The translations under genes were made by a program, and so were the position numbers. A model generated the notes under the pieces. The model saw only the letters and a list, made by a program, of their open reading frames with translations, was not told the origin of the DNA and made no database searches. 8,141 nucleotides of DNA from Acidobacteriota bacterium (GTDB taxonomy: Bacteria; Acidobacteriota; Terriglobia; UBA7540), in assembly GCA_021827245.1 (NCBI GenBank), contig JAKAWN010000313.1:1-8141 (forward strand). Reading direction: 5' to 3'. Position 1 is the stretch's first letter. Every line of letters begins with the position of its first letter. Shown here piece by piece: positions 1 to 6,162 of this stretch.

Positions 1-723
1 GCGGTGCTTGGTTGCGGGTACTGCTTCGCTGCTGGACAAGGCCGCCCCTTCCATCAGTTCCAGGCCCATCCGCTTGAACAGGGGAGAATATTCGTCCATT
101 GCCGCAACGGAAAACCCACCGAAGCGAAGAGGCAGCAACAGGTCGGCGAGCGTCCCGCCGCTGTTACGGGGTCGCAACAACCTCGACAAGTTCTGAACAC
201 TCAATTCATTACCAGAGTTTTCAGGAATCAGACGCGCCGAGCCGTTGGGGTGGCGCGTAGTGCCAGCAATTTTGAAGGGCAGAATCACCGACGTCTGTCT
301 TTCGTTGCCCCCCGAGCGGGTATTCAGCGGCTCAGGAACTACTTCTAGCATCTCCCGGATCGGAGTGATGCCCGTAATCGCTTCTTTGGCAAAGGGAAAC
401 GCCAAAGCCACCGCGCCCACCAGCTTGCCGTCCACGTAGACGGGACTTCCACTCATCCCTGCAACTACACCTGTTTCGGCCAACGGTCCGCCAGACAGGC
501 GCGCAAGGATCACATCATGTTTTGGAGCCAGAAAGTTCTTCAGTACACCCAGAAACTCGACTTGGAATTCCTGGACTTTATTCCCTTGAAAAATCGTTCG
601 GCCGACGCCTTTAAGTCCCGGCCGGATATCTCTGAGAGGGAAGAACTGGGTCTGGCTTTGAGCTCGGAAAGCAAAAACCGCCATGAGCACAAGCGCCGCG
701 GCGGTGCACTTACGGAATCGCAT
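1..723 (-). CDS. SpoIVB peptidase S55 domain protein, N-terminal part (runs off left edge)
   Basis: The visible 241 residues begin with a basic N-terminus and a hydrophobic stretch (residues about 8-20, ending near AQS) that reads as a signal peptide, so the protein is probably exported. The S55-type domain follows directly: FPLRDIRPGLKGVGRTIF (28-45), then LARLSGGPLAETGVVAGMSGSP (73-94) and VDGKLVGAVA, ending in the ITGITPI motif (115-122). GMSGSP is the family signature, and its second serine (Ser93) corresponds to the nucleophile of SpoIVB. I cannot assign the catalytic histidine with confidence. Residues 130-241 are not recognisable to me and the C-terminus is missing. SpoIVB itself is a sporulation signalling protease, but this relative has a different architecture, and nothing nearby suggests sporulation. 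The start at 723 is preferred because a promoter at 756-785 predicts a transcript beginning near 749. An in-frame ATG at 750 would sit at that start, and a TAG stop lies just upstream of it. The substrate is unknown. Confidence 0.9.
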   Translation of the reverse strand, partial: MRFRKCTAAALVLMAVFAFRAQSQTQFFPLRDIRPGLKGVGRTIFQGNKVQEFQVEFLGVLKNFLAPKHDVILARLSGGPLAETGVVAGMSGSPVYVDGKLVGAVALAFPFAKEAITGITPIREMLEVVPEPLNTRSGGNERQTSVILPFKIAGTTRHPNGSARLIPENSGNELSVQNLSRLLRPRNSGGTLADLLLPLRFGGFSVAAMDEYSPLFKRMGLELMEGAALSSSEAVPATKHR

Positions 724-755
724 ATTGGAGGATTGCCTTATACAAACCATTATCT

Positions 756-785
756 AGTCTACGGGACAAGGAATTCCTCAGTCAA
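756..785 (-). promoter_or_regulatory. sigma70-type promoter of the S55 peptidase gene
   Basis: On the minus strand TTGACT (780-785) is followed after 18 bases by TAGACT (756-761). These match the -35 and -10 consensus at 5/6 and 4/6. The predicted transcript start is near 749, giving a leader of about 26 bases before the ATG at 721-723. This arrangement supports that start over the in-frame ATG at 748-750. It is a prediction from sequence only. Confidence 0.45.
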
Positions 786-1020
786 GCATACTCCAGAAGG
801 CGGCTGGTCTCGATCTGGCGGCCCGATGGAAGTCTGGCAGCATTCTCCTTCCCTTGAGAGGCCACGGTTGCCTCGCTGGTAAGAGTCTGTTATCTGGGAA
901 TCGGTTGCATCAGAACCTTGCTGGCCAAGACCGCCCAAACTTGCTAAACGTGGCTTGCCCATCGATCTGCCAACTCTACTTACCCTCCTTTACGCCTTTA
1001 TGTAAGGCTCAGTCCACAAA
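786..1020. other. Intergenic region without a convincing gene
   Basis: This is the spacer between the end of the lipid enzyme gene and the promoter of the S55 peptidase gene, both on the minus strand. A 67-codon minus-strand reading frame (759-962) crosses it. That frame has no ribosome site at a usual distance, no recognisable motif and an unnatural composition, so it is not called. A good AAGGAGGG sequence lies too far upstream of its ATG to help. Apart from the weak hairpin at 994-1008 I see no RNA gene or repeat. Confidence 0.5.
994..1008 (-). terminator. Weak hairpin downstream of the lipid enzyme gene
   Basis: GCCTT (994-998) and AAGGC (1004-1008) form a perfect 5-base-pair stem with a 5-base loop, 12 bases past the stop codon of the AMP-ligase/acyltransferase gene. 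No run of T follows on the minus strand, so it is not a classical intrinsic terminator. It may only be a stabilising hairpin, or chance. Confidence 0.2.
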
Positions 1021-3696
1021 TTAATCAGAACTTCCGGGCTGCCAGGAACGATAATAATCTTCCAGCCGCCGGGTGAAGTCGTTGACAGACTCTCCAGGGG
1101 CGATTTTTATAAGGTCGCCAATCCAAAGCTGAGATTCACCGCGGACTGGCCACTCCTGCGTGCTCGGCAAGACCTCAAATAGCCCCTTGATAAGCAGCGG
1201 AACCACGGGCAAGCGGAGCCTTTCTACCATCACCCCAACTCCTGGCCGGAACGGCTGCAACCGGCCATCCGGAGTGCGTTCGCCTTCAGGAAAAATGAGC
1301 GTCGAATACCCGCGATCTGCCAGGCGCCCGGCCTGCCGCAGCGCTTCCTGCGCTCGGCTGGGATCGTTCGAGATCAGATAGACATTGAACACCAGACGCA
1401 ACCAGAACAGCGCTGCCTTCGAGTGACCACGGAGAGCTCCTTCCCCCATTGCGGGAGCGATCCGACGGCGGAGTCTGGCTGGAAACAACCGGAGGATAAC
1501 GACAGGGTCAAGCAAACTCTGGTGATTGGAAACGAAAAGGACAGGTTCCTGAATTCGCCGCAGCTTTTCACGACCATGCACCTCAGTCTTGACGTAATAA
1601 CGCAACATAGGGAAAGCCAGCAACAATTGTACCGCCTCACGCCCGACCGCAGCCGTACGGGAAATAGGCCAGCGGGGTTCGACTGGGCGGGCCACCTTTA
1701 CGAACTGCTCGCGCGTTGACGGCGGCGCACCAGATTCAGGCGACCCTTCCCTTCGGTAAGTGACCGCAGCAAAGCGTGTGGAAATCGCAACGCTGGAGGG
1801 GGCCTCAATCAGTTTCTCCAGGTCGCCAACTGTTTGCGCGCTGGCAAGTTCCTGCTCGTCAAACGAATAACCGCGGGTTTCAAGCCACGTCAGCAGCTCA
1901 ACACGATCGAGCGACGATAGTCCCAGATCTTCGGCCAGCCGAGCTTCTGGCCGGATTCTTTCACGCGGGGTGCCAAGGCTGGCAAGGAAGTCACGCCAGT
2001 CCTGCTCTCTCTCGGCATGAGGAGCAGGCCACCCCGCAACTCCTTCAGCGGAATTGACCCAGGCGGCAATCTTGGCCCGCTGGAGCTTCGACGTGGTCAC
2101 GGTCCGAGGCAAGCTGGCTTCCGGCCACACCGAGAAATCTCGGACACGCTGGTGAGGCTCGAGCATAGTGTTGGCTCTTTCAACGGCAACTTCCAGATCC
2201 TTGTGCGTTGCGCCTGGACTCGGCACCAGCACAGCGTGTACAAACGTCCGGCCAACGATGGCCGGTCCCCCCGCTGGCGTGGCAGAGACAATGGCATTCT
2301 TGCCGACAACAGCGGCTTCCTGAATGGCATCCTGGTCCCGCAGCAAGTTCTCGACGTCGTCGGGATAAACATTCAATCCTTCCGCCGTCACAATGACGTC
2401 CTTTTTACGGCCCAAGTACATCAAGTTGCCGTTTTCATCGAACTGGCCAAGGTCGCCCGTATGCAACCATCCGCCCTCGAAGCTCTCGCGGGTTGCTTTA
2501 GCGTTCTCGTAATATCCTGGTGAAACGTTGGCGCCACGGACCAGAATTTCTCCATCCTCGGCAATGCGTGTTTCCACTCCAGGTAGAGGCTTTCCGACGG
2601 CACCTTGGCGAATCTTGAAGGGATGTGTGATGGTAATTGCCGGAGCAGTCTCCGTCAGTCCGTAACCTTGGATCACGGCGTACCCTAGCCGACTCCAAAA
2701 CTGCTCCAGATTGGCTGGCAGCGTCGCCCCCCCCACTCCAAAGGCCCACATCTTCCAGCCTAGCCGGTTATGGAAACGGCGGAATTTCCACCACCGTTTT
2801 GCAATAGACCAGTGCTCCATCACGGATTGCTGAATGACCGCTTCGGGATTCTCGTATCCAATTTCGGCAAGCTGTCCCCTGGCCCAACTGCTCATCGCCT
2901 CAAGTTGCTGAGGGACGCAGACCATAATCGATACCCGCCGATCCTTGATCGTACGAGCCAGCATGGCAGGCGACTGGCTCTCCGGAAAGATGACCACGCC
3001 CCGCAGAAGCTGAGGAATAAACAGCGCCGTCACCTGCCCGAACAGGTGGCTGAGGGGAATCAGATGGACAAATCGAATGGGGCGGAAAGGAATGCTGAGC
3101 TTCTCATATCGCCGGATTTCACCCTCGATCGGCTCAAGATTAGCCAGCAGGTTTCCATGCGTAATCATAACCCCACGGGGTTCCGCCGTTGTTCCCGAGG
3201 TATAGACGATTTCGGCCAAGGCATCACGGCTCTCCACAACGGGCTCACTCGGACTCGAAGCAGGTGAGGACAAATTATCGATGTCGCCTAGATAAAACCG
3301 TTCAATCTTGTTCGCCACCGGTTCTGATTGTTCGGAACCAACACGATTAGCCCGGTCTGAGATAAGAAGTGATGCGTGGCTGCGCTCAGAGATGCGCCCA
3401 AGAAATTCGGGAGAGAATCCCGCGTCGACCGGCACAACGGTCGCGCCAGCCAGAACACATCCGTAAAAGGCCATGGCCCAGCGTGCACCCGGTGCTGCCC
3501 ACAACACGATGCGCGGAGGCTCATGCCCGGTGTCTGCCCCTAGCCCCCGAGAGCGCAGCAAAAACGAAAAGGCCAACGCCCGCTCCACAACTTGTCCGTA
3601 ACTATATTCGTTGGAGCGATAAACTCCCTGCTCAACAAAAGCGATCTGCCCCTTAAGCTCCGTCATGCGCAAGATGTAAGAGAAAAGCGTTGCCAT
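1021..3696 (-). CDS. AMP-forming acyl ligase / acyl carrier / PlsC acyltransferase fusion
   Basis: This is an 891-residue, three-domain lipid enzyme. Residues about 1-545 form an adenylate-forming ligase: P-loop YTSGTTAEPRG (165-175), GYGLTET (344-350), TGDLG (413-417), GRKKDVIVTAEGLNVYP (429-445), and a C-terminal lysine in RTVTTSKLQR (Lys537) placed like the catalytic lysine of the family. Residues about 565-632 are an acyl-carrier domain; LGLSSLDRVEL (591-601) contains Ser595, the probable phosphopantetheine attachment site. Residues about 690-880 are a PlsC/LPLAT acyltransferase with the HX4D box NHQSLLDP (724-731) and FPEGERT (802-808). The likely job, by inference, is to activate a fatty acid with ATP, hold it on the built-in carrier and transfer it to a lysophospholipid or glycerophosphate at the inner membrane. 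E. coli Aas combines ligase and PlsC domains in the opposite order. The open frame extends upstream to 3867, but the extra 57 residues look non-coding. The ATG at 3694-3696 is chosen because AAGGGG stands just before it (3-base spacing, short) and the family-like sequence starts there; MTELKG at residue 11 is an alternative. Confidence 0.92.
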   Translation of the reverse strand: MATLFSYILRMTELKGQIAFVEQGVYRSNEYSYGQVVERALAFSFLLRSRGLGADTGHEPPRIVLWAAPGARWAMAFYGCVLAGATVVPVDAGFSPEFLGRISERSHASLLISDRANRVGSEQSEPVANKIERFYLGDIDNLSSPASSPSEPVVESRDALAEIVYTSGTTAEPRGVMITHGNLLANLEPIEGEIRRYEKLSIPFRPIRFVHLIPLSHLFGQVTALFIPQLLRGVVIFPESQSPAMLARTIKDRRVSIMVCVPQQLEAMSSWARGQLAEIGYENPEAVIQQSVMEHWSIAKRWWKFRRFHNRLGWKMWAFGVGGATLPANLEQFWSRLGYAVIQGYGLTETAPAITITHPFKIRQGAVGKPLPGVETRIAEDGEILVRGANVSPGYYENAKATRESFEGGWLHTGDLGQFDENGNLMYLGRKKDVIVTAEGLNVYPDDVENLLRDQDAIQEAAVVGKNAIVSATPAGGPAIVGRTFVHAVLVPSPGATHKDLEVAVERANTMLEPHQRVRDFSVWPEASLPRTVTTSKLQRAKIAAWVNSAEGVAGWPAPHAEREQDWRDFLASLGTPRERIRPEARLAEDLGLSSLDRVELLTWLETRGYSFDEQELASAQTVGDLEKLIEAPSSVAISTRFAAVTYRREGSPESGAPPSTREQFVKVARPVEPRWPISRTAAVGREAVQLLLAFPMLRYYVKTEVHGREKLRRIQEPVLFVSNHQSLLDPVVILRLFPARLRRRIAPAMGEGALRGHSKAALFWLRLVFNVYLISNDPSRAQEALRQAGRLADRGYSTLIFPEGERTPDGRLQPFRPGVGVMVERLRLPVVPLLIKGLFEVLPSTQEWPVRGESQLWIGDLIKIAPGESVNDFTRRLEDYYRSWQPGSSD

Positions 3697-3710
3697 TAGC
3701 CCCTTCGGCT

Positions 3711-3759
3711 GAGGGAGATGGGTTCGCAATTTGAGGATAATCTCCTGGCAAACTCCCTC
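3711..3759 (-). other. Inverted repeat in the leader of the lipid enzyme gene
   Basis: GAGGGAG (3711-3717) and CTCCCTC (3753-3759) are exact complements, separated by 35 bases, and lie between the predicted promoter and the start codon at 3696. Transcribed, they could form a 7-base-pair stem closing about 15 bases before the ATG. No known riboswitch or leader family is recognised, and the match could be chance. Confidence 0.2.
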
Positions 3760-3785
3760 CGTCTGAAATGTGCAGCCACTAATAA

Positions 3786-3814
3786 ATAATGATGTCACGC
3801 GGAGTGTCCGACAA
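3786..3814 (-). promoter_or_regulatory. Possible promoter of the lipid enzyme gene
   Basis: On the minus strand TTGTCG (3809-3814) and CATTAT (3786-3791) are separated by 17 bases, each matching the sigma70 consensus at 4 of 6 positions. The predicted start is near 3779, giving a leader of roughly 83 bases and fitting the start codon at 3696. Several other AT-rich hexamers nearby could serve as the -10 box, so the assignment is tentative. Confidence 0.25.
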
Positions 3815-3876
3815 CAAGAGAAAGAAATACCGCTTTTTGCCCTTCCTGCTGCAAGCCTTTCGATCACGTAGCAACA

Positions 3877-3906
3877 TTGACACTTTTGCTACCTGCATGC
3901 TACAAG
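3877..3906 (+). promoter_or_regulatory. Promoter of tRNA-Ala
   Basis: A perfect TTGACA (3877-3882) is followed after 18 bases by TACAAG (3901-3906), a 4/6 match to the -10 box. The transcript would start near 3913, leaving about 24 bases of 5' leader for removal before the mature tRNA end at 3937. The promoter is divergent from the candidate promoter of the lipid enzyme gene. Confidence 0.55.
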
Positions 3907-3936
3907 AAGGGAGACTCGATTTCCCCAACCCGGTTT

Positions 3937-4012
3937 GGGCCTGTGGCGCAGTTGGGAGCGCGCATGACTGGCAGTCATGAGGTCGAGGGTTCGAACCCCT
4001 CCAGGTCCACCA
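3937..4012 (+). tRNA. tRNA-Ala(GGC), CCA encoded
   Basis: A complete 76-base cloverleaf can be drawn. The acceptor stem GGGCCTG (3937-3943) pairs with CAGGTCC (4002-4008). The D stem is GCGC/GCGC around loop AGTTGGGA. The anticodon stem CATGA/TCATG encloses loop CTGGCAG with anticodon GGC (3970-3972). The T stem GAGGG/CCCTC has loop TTCGAAC, followed by discriminator A (4009) and encoded CCA (4010-4012). The third acceptor pair is G3:U70 (3939 with 4006), the identity element for alanine. The gene is intact although an integrase gene sits directly downstream, as expected if integration at the 3' end regenerated the tRNA. No T-rich terminator hairpin follows it. Confidence 0.98.
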
Positions 4013-4070
4013 ACTAAGTCCTTCCTTTTCAATACACCGTTCTTTCTCATAGCCTTCCAAATAGCTCAAA

Positions 4071-4125
4071 ATGTACCAAAACTGTTCCAAAACTCGGTCA
4101 GTTTGGCTTTGCTGTTCCAAAACTC
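4071..4125. repeat. Three direct repeats, candidate integrase arm-type sites
   Basis: CTGTTCCAAAACTC occurs identically at 4082-4095 and 4112-4125, 30 bases apart. A degenerate copy (TGTACCAAAACTG, 11 of 13 positions) lies at 4072-4084, offset by 12 bases and overlapping the middle copy. The repeats occupy the end of the integrase gene and the gap to the tRNA, where the arm sites of a tyrosine integrase would be expected. Binding is inferred and nothing in the sequence proves it. Confidence 0.5.
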
Positions 4126-5258
4126 AACTCATGCTCGTTGGCCTGACGGTCAAGCTTTGCCAGCGCCTCTCGCATCATGGTTAGTTTTGCTTGGCTGTAC
4201 CTCTTGAAGACCCGCGAGTCACCTTGCCGAAGCATCTGGGTCACAAAATGGTCGGCGACACCACCGGCACTCAGTCGCGTAGCAAAGGAGTGGCGCAAGT
4301 GATACAGCGGGAAGTATTCAACGCCAGCTCGCCTGAGTGTCTTTTCCCAGATTTTCCTGAGTGAGGTGATGTACGGCTTCTTGGCTCTCTTGCTAGGGGT
4401 CGGAAACAGGTATTCAGATGTCGGAGTCTGCTGCACTTGGGCCATAAAAGCCCGGCGGGCCGACTCTGACAGCGGCATGTCCCCGATCCCAGATTGCGTC
4501 TTAGAATCAGGAATGTGGACTAGCGAATTTTCAAGGTCTACTTGGGATCTTTTCATTGGCATGAGTTCCTTGAAGGGTCGTAGCCCGGTCTCAGTAAGGA
4601 TGACTACGACATTCCTGAGATAAGGAGGAGCTGCAAACTCGATTCGTGCTTGCTCGCTTGCTGTCATGTAATGTGGCTTGCGAATTGAACAACTCACCGG
4701 AACCGGAAACTCCACTGAATTACATGGGTTCCTTGTCAAGCGCTTCTGCCGGACCGCAACATTGAGGATTCGATTCAATACGCGAAACTCCAAGTGAACG
4801 GTTGTCGGTTTGATCTTGCCCAGAGAGCGAGTACCCAGTTTCGTGCGAACATGTTTGTCTGAATTAAGACGCCCAGACAGGTACTGTTCGATGGATTCCG
4901 GTGTTATCTCGCCCAGGAGCACACTTTCGAACACCGGCCGAAGATGCTTCAATACGTTCAGGTTCTGCGCATGCGTGTTCATGGATCTATAAGGGGGTTT
5001 TGATCGCCTCTCTATAAACCAATCTGCCCATTCCCCAAAAGTTAGGGTCTTGCTTGAAAGGATGGTGGGCAAAGTACCTTGGTCTCTAGCATCAAGGCGC
5101 TCCCTAAGAAAGCGCTCCGCCTCCTCTCGATCTTTGGTTTCGGTGGATTCTTTGACTACTTGCCCCTGTCGATTTCGGTAACGAACCCACCAAAAGACGG
5201 AGTCCTTTCGGGGATACACAGTTCCAAAAGTATTTCGTGGTCTTCCTCCTTTACTCAT
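4098..5258 (-). CDS. Tyrosine-type site-specific integrase
   Basis: This 386-residue protein (start codon 5256-5258) would catalyse integration and excision at the neighbouring tRNA. An N-terminal SAM-like/arm-binding region (SVFWWVRYRNRQG, then an alpha-helical core-binding domain near residues 70-175) precedes the catalytic domain. Visible active-site positions, numbered from the upstream ATG at 5270, are Arg231 (TGLRPFKEL), Lys257 (DSKTQSG), Arg326 (LYHLRHSFATRL) and the nucleophile Tyr358 (KRYSQ). The usual His two residues before LR is Tyr323, and the usual second His/Trp is Gln349 in LRQGDS. The ATG at 5258 is preferred to that at 5270 because GGAGG (5264-5268) stands five bases before it. 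The gene overlaps the stop of the upstream helix-turn-helix gene by 8 bases, implying coupled translation. The stop lies 85 bases from the tRNA CCA end. Confidence 0.95.
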   Translation of the reverse strand: MSKGGRPRNTFGTVYPRKDSVFWWVRYRNRQGQVVKESTETKDREEAERFLRERLDARDQGTLPTILSSKTLTFGEWADWFIERRSKPPYRSMNTHAQNLNVLKHLRPVFESVLLGEITPESIEQYLSGRLNSDKHVRTKLGTRSLGKIKPTTVHLEFRVLNRILNVAVRQKRLTRNPCNSVEFPVPVSCSIRKPHYMTASEQARIEFAAPPYLRNVVVILTETGLRPFKELMPMKRSQVDLENSLVHIPDSKTQSGIGDMPLSESARRAFMAQVQQTPTSEYLFPTPSKRAKKPYITSLRKIWEKTLRRAGVEYFPLYHLRHSFATRLSAGGVADHFVTQMLRQGDSRVFKRYSQAKLTMMREALAKLDRQANEHELSFGTAKPN

Positions 5259-5493
5259 CGATTCCTCCATTAACGAAGAATTTTTGCCGCCATTTTTCGA
5301 GTTCAGCGAGGCTGAACCGAATCGAGCGGCCCATCATTCGGAAATGGGGAATCTGCTTTCGCTCGACGTAAGCATACACCAACGATGGACTGACGCCAAG
5401 AAACCGCGCGGCAGTCTTGACGTCTACAGGCTCTTCAAAGCGTGCCTGGTCACGTTGGGGATCCGCTGGCCTGATTTGTTCAACAACGTTCAT
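5251..5493 (-). CDS. Small helix-turn-helix protein, excisionase-like
   Basis: This 80-residue protein contains one winged helix-turn-helix of the MerR/excisionase (HTH_17) type: VDVKTAARFLGVSPSLVYAYVERKQIPHFRMMGRSIRFSLAEL spans residues 23-65, with the recognition helix around SPSLVYAYV and the wing around RMMGRSIRF. In mobile elements, proteins of this size next to an integrase often bend att DNA and steer it towards excision, or act as a regulator; that role is inferred from position. The ATG overlaps the stop of the ORF6N gene (ATGA, 5490-5493), an AGGAG (5502-5506) lies 8 bases upstream, and the 3' end overlaps the integrase start by 8 bases. Family membership is clear, but directionality-factor function is not proven. 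Confidence 0.85.
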   Translation of the reverse strand: MNVVEQIRPADPQRDQARFEEPVDVKTAARFLGVSPSLVYAYVERKQIPHFRMMGRSIRFSLAELEKWRQKFFVNGGIDE

Positions 5494-6053
5494 GCTTGCT
5501 GCTCCTGGGAGGTGGGAAATCCAATGCGGCGCTTCGGGGGAACCGGCGCAGGCTCCATAAGCCGGCGAATCGATTGGAATACGATCTTGAATTTCTCGTC
5601 GTGTTCCTCGAACTTCTTCTCTAGGTCTTCGAGTTTGCAGGCAAATTCCTCCTGGCTACTCAGCATTTCACGAAGCTTGAGGAAGGCTCTGACGACGAAC
5701 AGGCTTACTTTGATCGCCCGGGCGCTGTTTAGGACCGTCGCCGCCATAATCGCCCCGTGCTCTGTGAATGCGGAGGGTAGGACTGGTGAAAACTTGAGCC
5801 TTCTGAGGTGGTCACAATTTGTGACCACCTCGTCTTTCTCCGCCACGGTCAAGCGAAACATAAAATCTGAGGGGAATCGTTCTTTGTTGCGTTTGATGGC
5901 TTGATTGAGCGCTTTCGTGCTGACGCCATACAGCGCGGCTAAATCGGCGTCGAGAATCACCTTGAGGCCGCGGATCATCAGGATTGAGCGCTCGATATTC
6001 TCGGGGGCTACAATCGCTTGGTCCATCGTAGTTTGCGTTTCAGGGCACTCCAT
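5490..6053 (-). CDS. ORF6N-domain DNA-binding protein
   Basis: This 187-residue protein carries an ORF6N domain (residues about 22-108): IRGLKVILDADLAALYGVSTKALNQ leads into KRNKERFPSDFMFRL, then LPSAFTEHGAIMAATVLNS. It continues into a helix (VRAFLKLREML) and a charged coiled-coil segment (LEDLEKKFEEHDEKF, residues 141-155), which suggests self-association. ORF6N is related to the KilA-N group, best known from phage antirepressors, and is widespread in bacterial mobile DNA; its biochemical role here is unknown. It is the first gene of the cassette, so it may control expression of the excisionase-like gene and integrase below it. GGGAGG (6059-6064) five bases before the ATG fixes the start. 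A palindrome-like repeat overlapping this ribosome site (6063-6074) recurs at the likely promoter, which would fit autoregulation. Confidence 0.92.
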   Translation of the reverse strand: MECPETQTTMDQAIVAPENIERSILMIRGLKVILDADLAALYGVSTKALNQAIKRNKERFPSDFMFRLTVAEKDEVVTNCDHLRRLKFSPVLPSAFTEHGAIMAATVLNSARAIKVSLFVVRAFLKLREMLSSQEEFACKLEDLEKKFEEHDEKFKIVFQSIRRLMEPAPVPPKRRIGFPTSQEQQA

Positions 6054-6122
6054 TCCATCCTCCCGTCAAACGGCCTGCGATAAGTCCTACCTTCCGACCT
6101 CACGACGATTGCCTCGACGGCG

Positions 6123-6131
6123 CCACCAACT
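6123..6131. other. Candidate right attachment site
   Basis: CCACCAACT matches exactly the last two acceptor bases, discriminator, CCA and next three bases of tRNA-Ala (4007-4015). The bases to its left do not continue the match (5 of 11 in ungapped alignment), so it is much shorter than most tRNA-derived att duplications and could be chance. Its position, 70 bases upstream of the first cassette gene, is what makes it worth noting. Confidence 0.2.
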
Positions 6132-6162
6132 GACGGGCGCGGCGATAATCCCCGACTCTCCG

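Larger units (their letters stand above)
4010..6131. mobile_element. Putative small integrative element at tRNA-Ala(GGC)
   Basis: An integrase gene ends 85 bases beyond an intact tRNA 3' end, and an excisionase-like gene and an ORF6N-domain gene overlap it in one operon. Tyrosine integrases commonly use tRNA 3' ends as attachment sites, with the integrase gene at the tRNA-proximal end, as here. The left boundary at the tRNA end is well supported by this logic. The right boundary is a guess from a 9-base copy of the tRNA end, CCACCAACT (4007-4015), at 6123-6131. If it is correct, the element is about 2.1 kb with three genes and no cargo. If not, the true end lies beyond the window and the TPR gene could be cargo. 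No capsid, replication, transfer or toxin-antitoxin gene is visible. Confidence 0.45.

Noticed and set aside
517..882. 121-codon plus-strand frame
   Set aside because: It is antisense to the start and promoter of the S55 peptidase gene and shows no protein-like features.
759..962. 67-codon minus-strand open frame between the S55 gene and the lipid enzyme gene
   Set aside because: No ribosome site at normal spacing, no recognisable motif, and its 3' end overlaps the promoter of the S55 gene.
1859..1869. TCGTCAAACGA resembling the operator dyad
   Set aside because: It shares only the GTCAAACG core with the repeats and sits within the lipid enzyme coding region.
2017..2523. 168-codon plus-strand frame
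   Set aside because: It lies antisense to the ligase domain, which has all expected motifs in the minus-strand frame.
2694..2704. CTCCAAAACTG resembling the integrase arm repeat
   Set aside because: Only an 8-base core matches and it lies inside the ligase coding sequence, far from the element; chance is sufficient.
3697..3867. 57-residue N-terminal extension of the lipid enzyme
   Set aside because: It reads across the likely promoter and leader, has unnatural composition and no ribosome site; the family-like sequence begins after the ATG at 3696.
3779..4120. 113-codon minus-strand frame containing WTWRGSNPRPHDCQS
   Set aside because: This is the familiar artefact of translating the antisense of a tRNA gene; it spans tRNA-Ala and its promoter.
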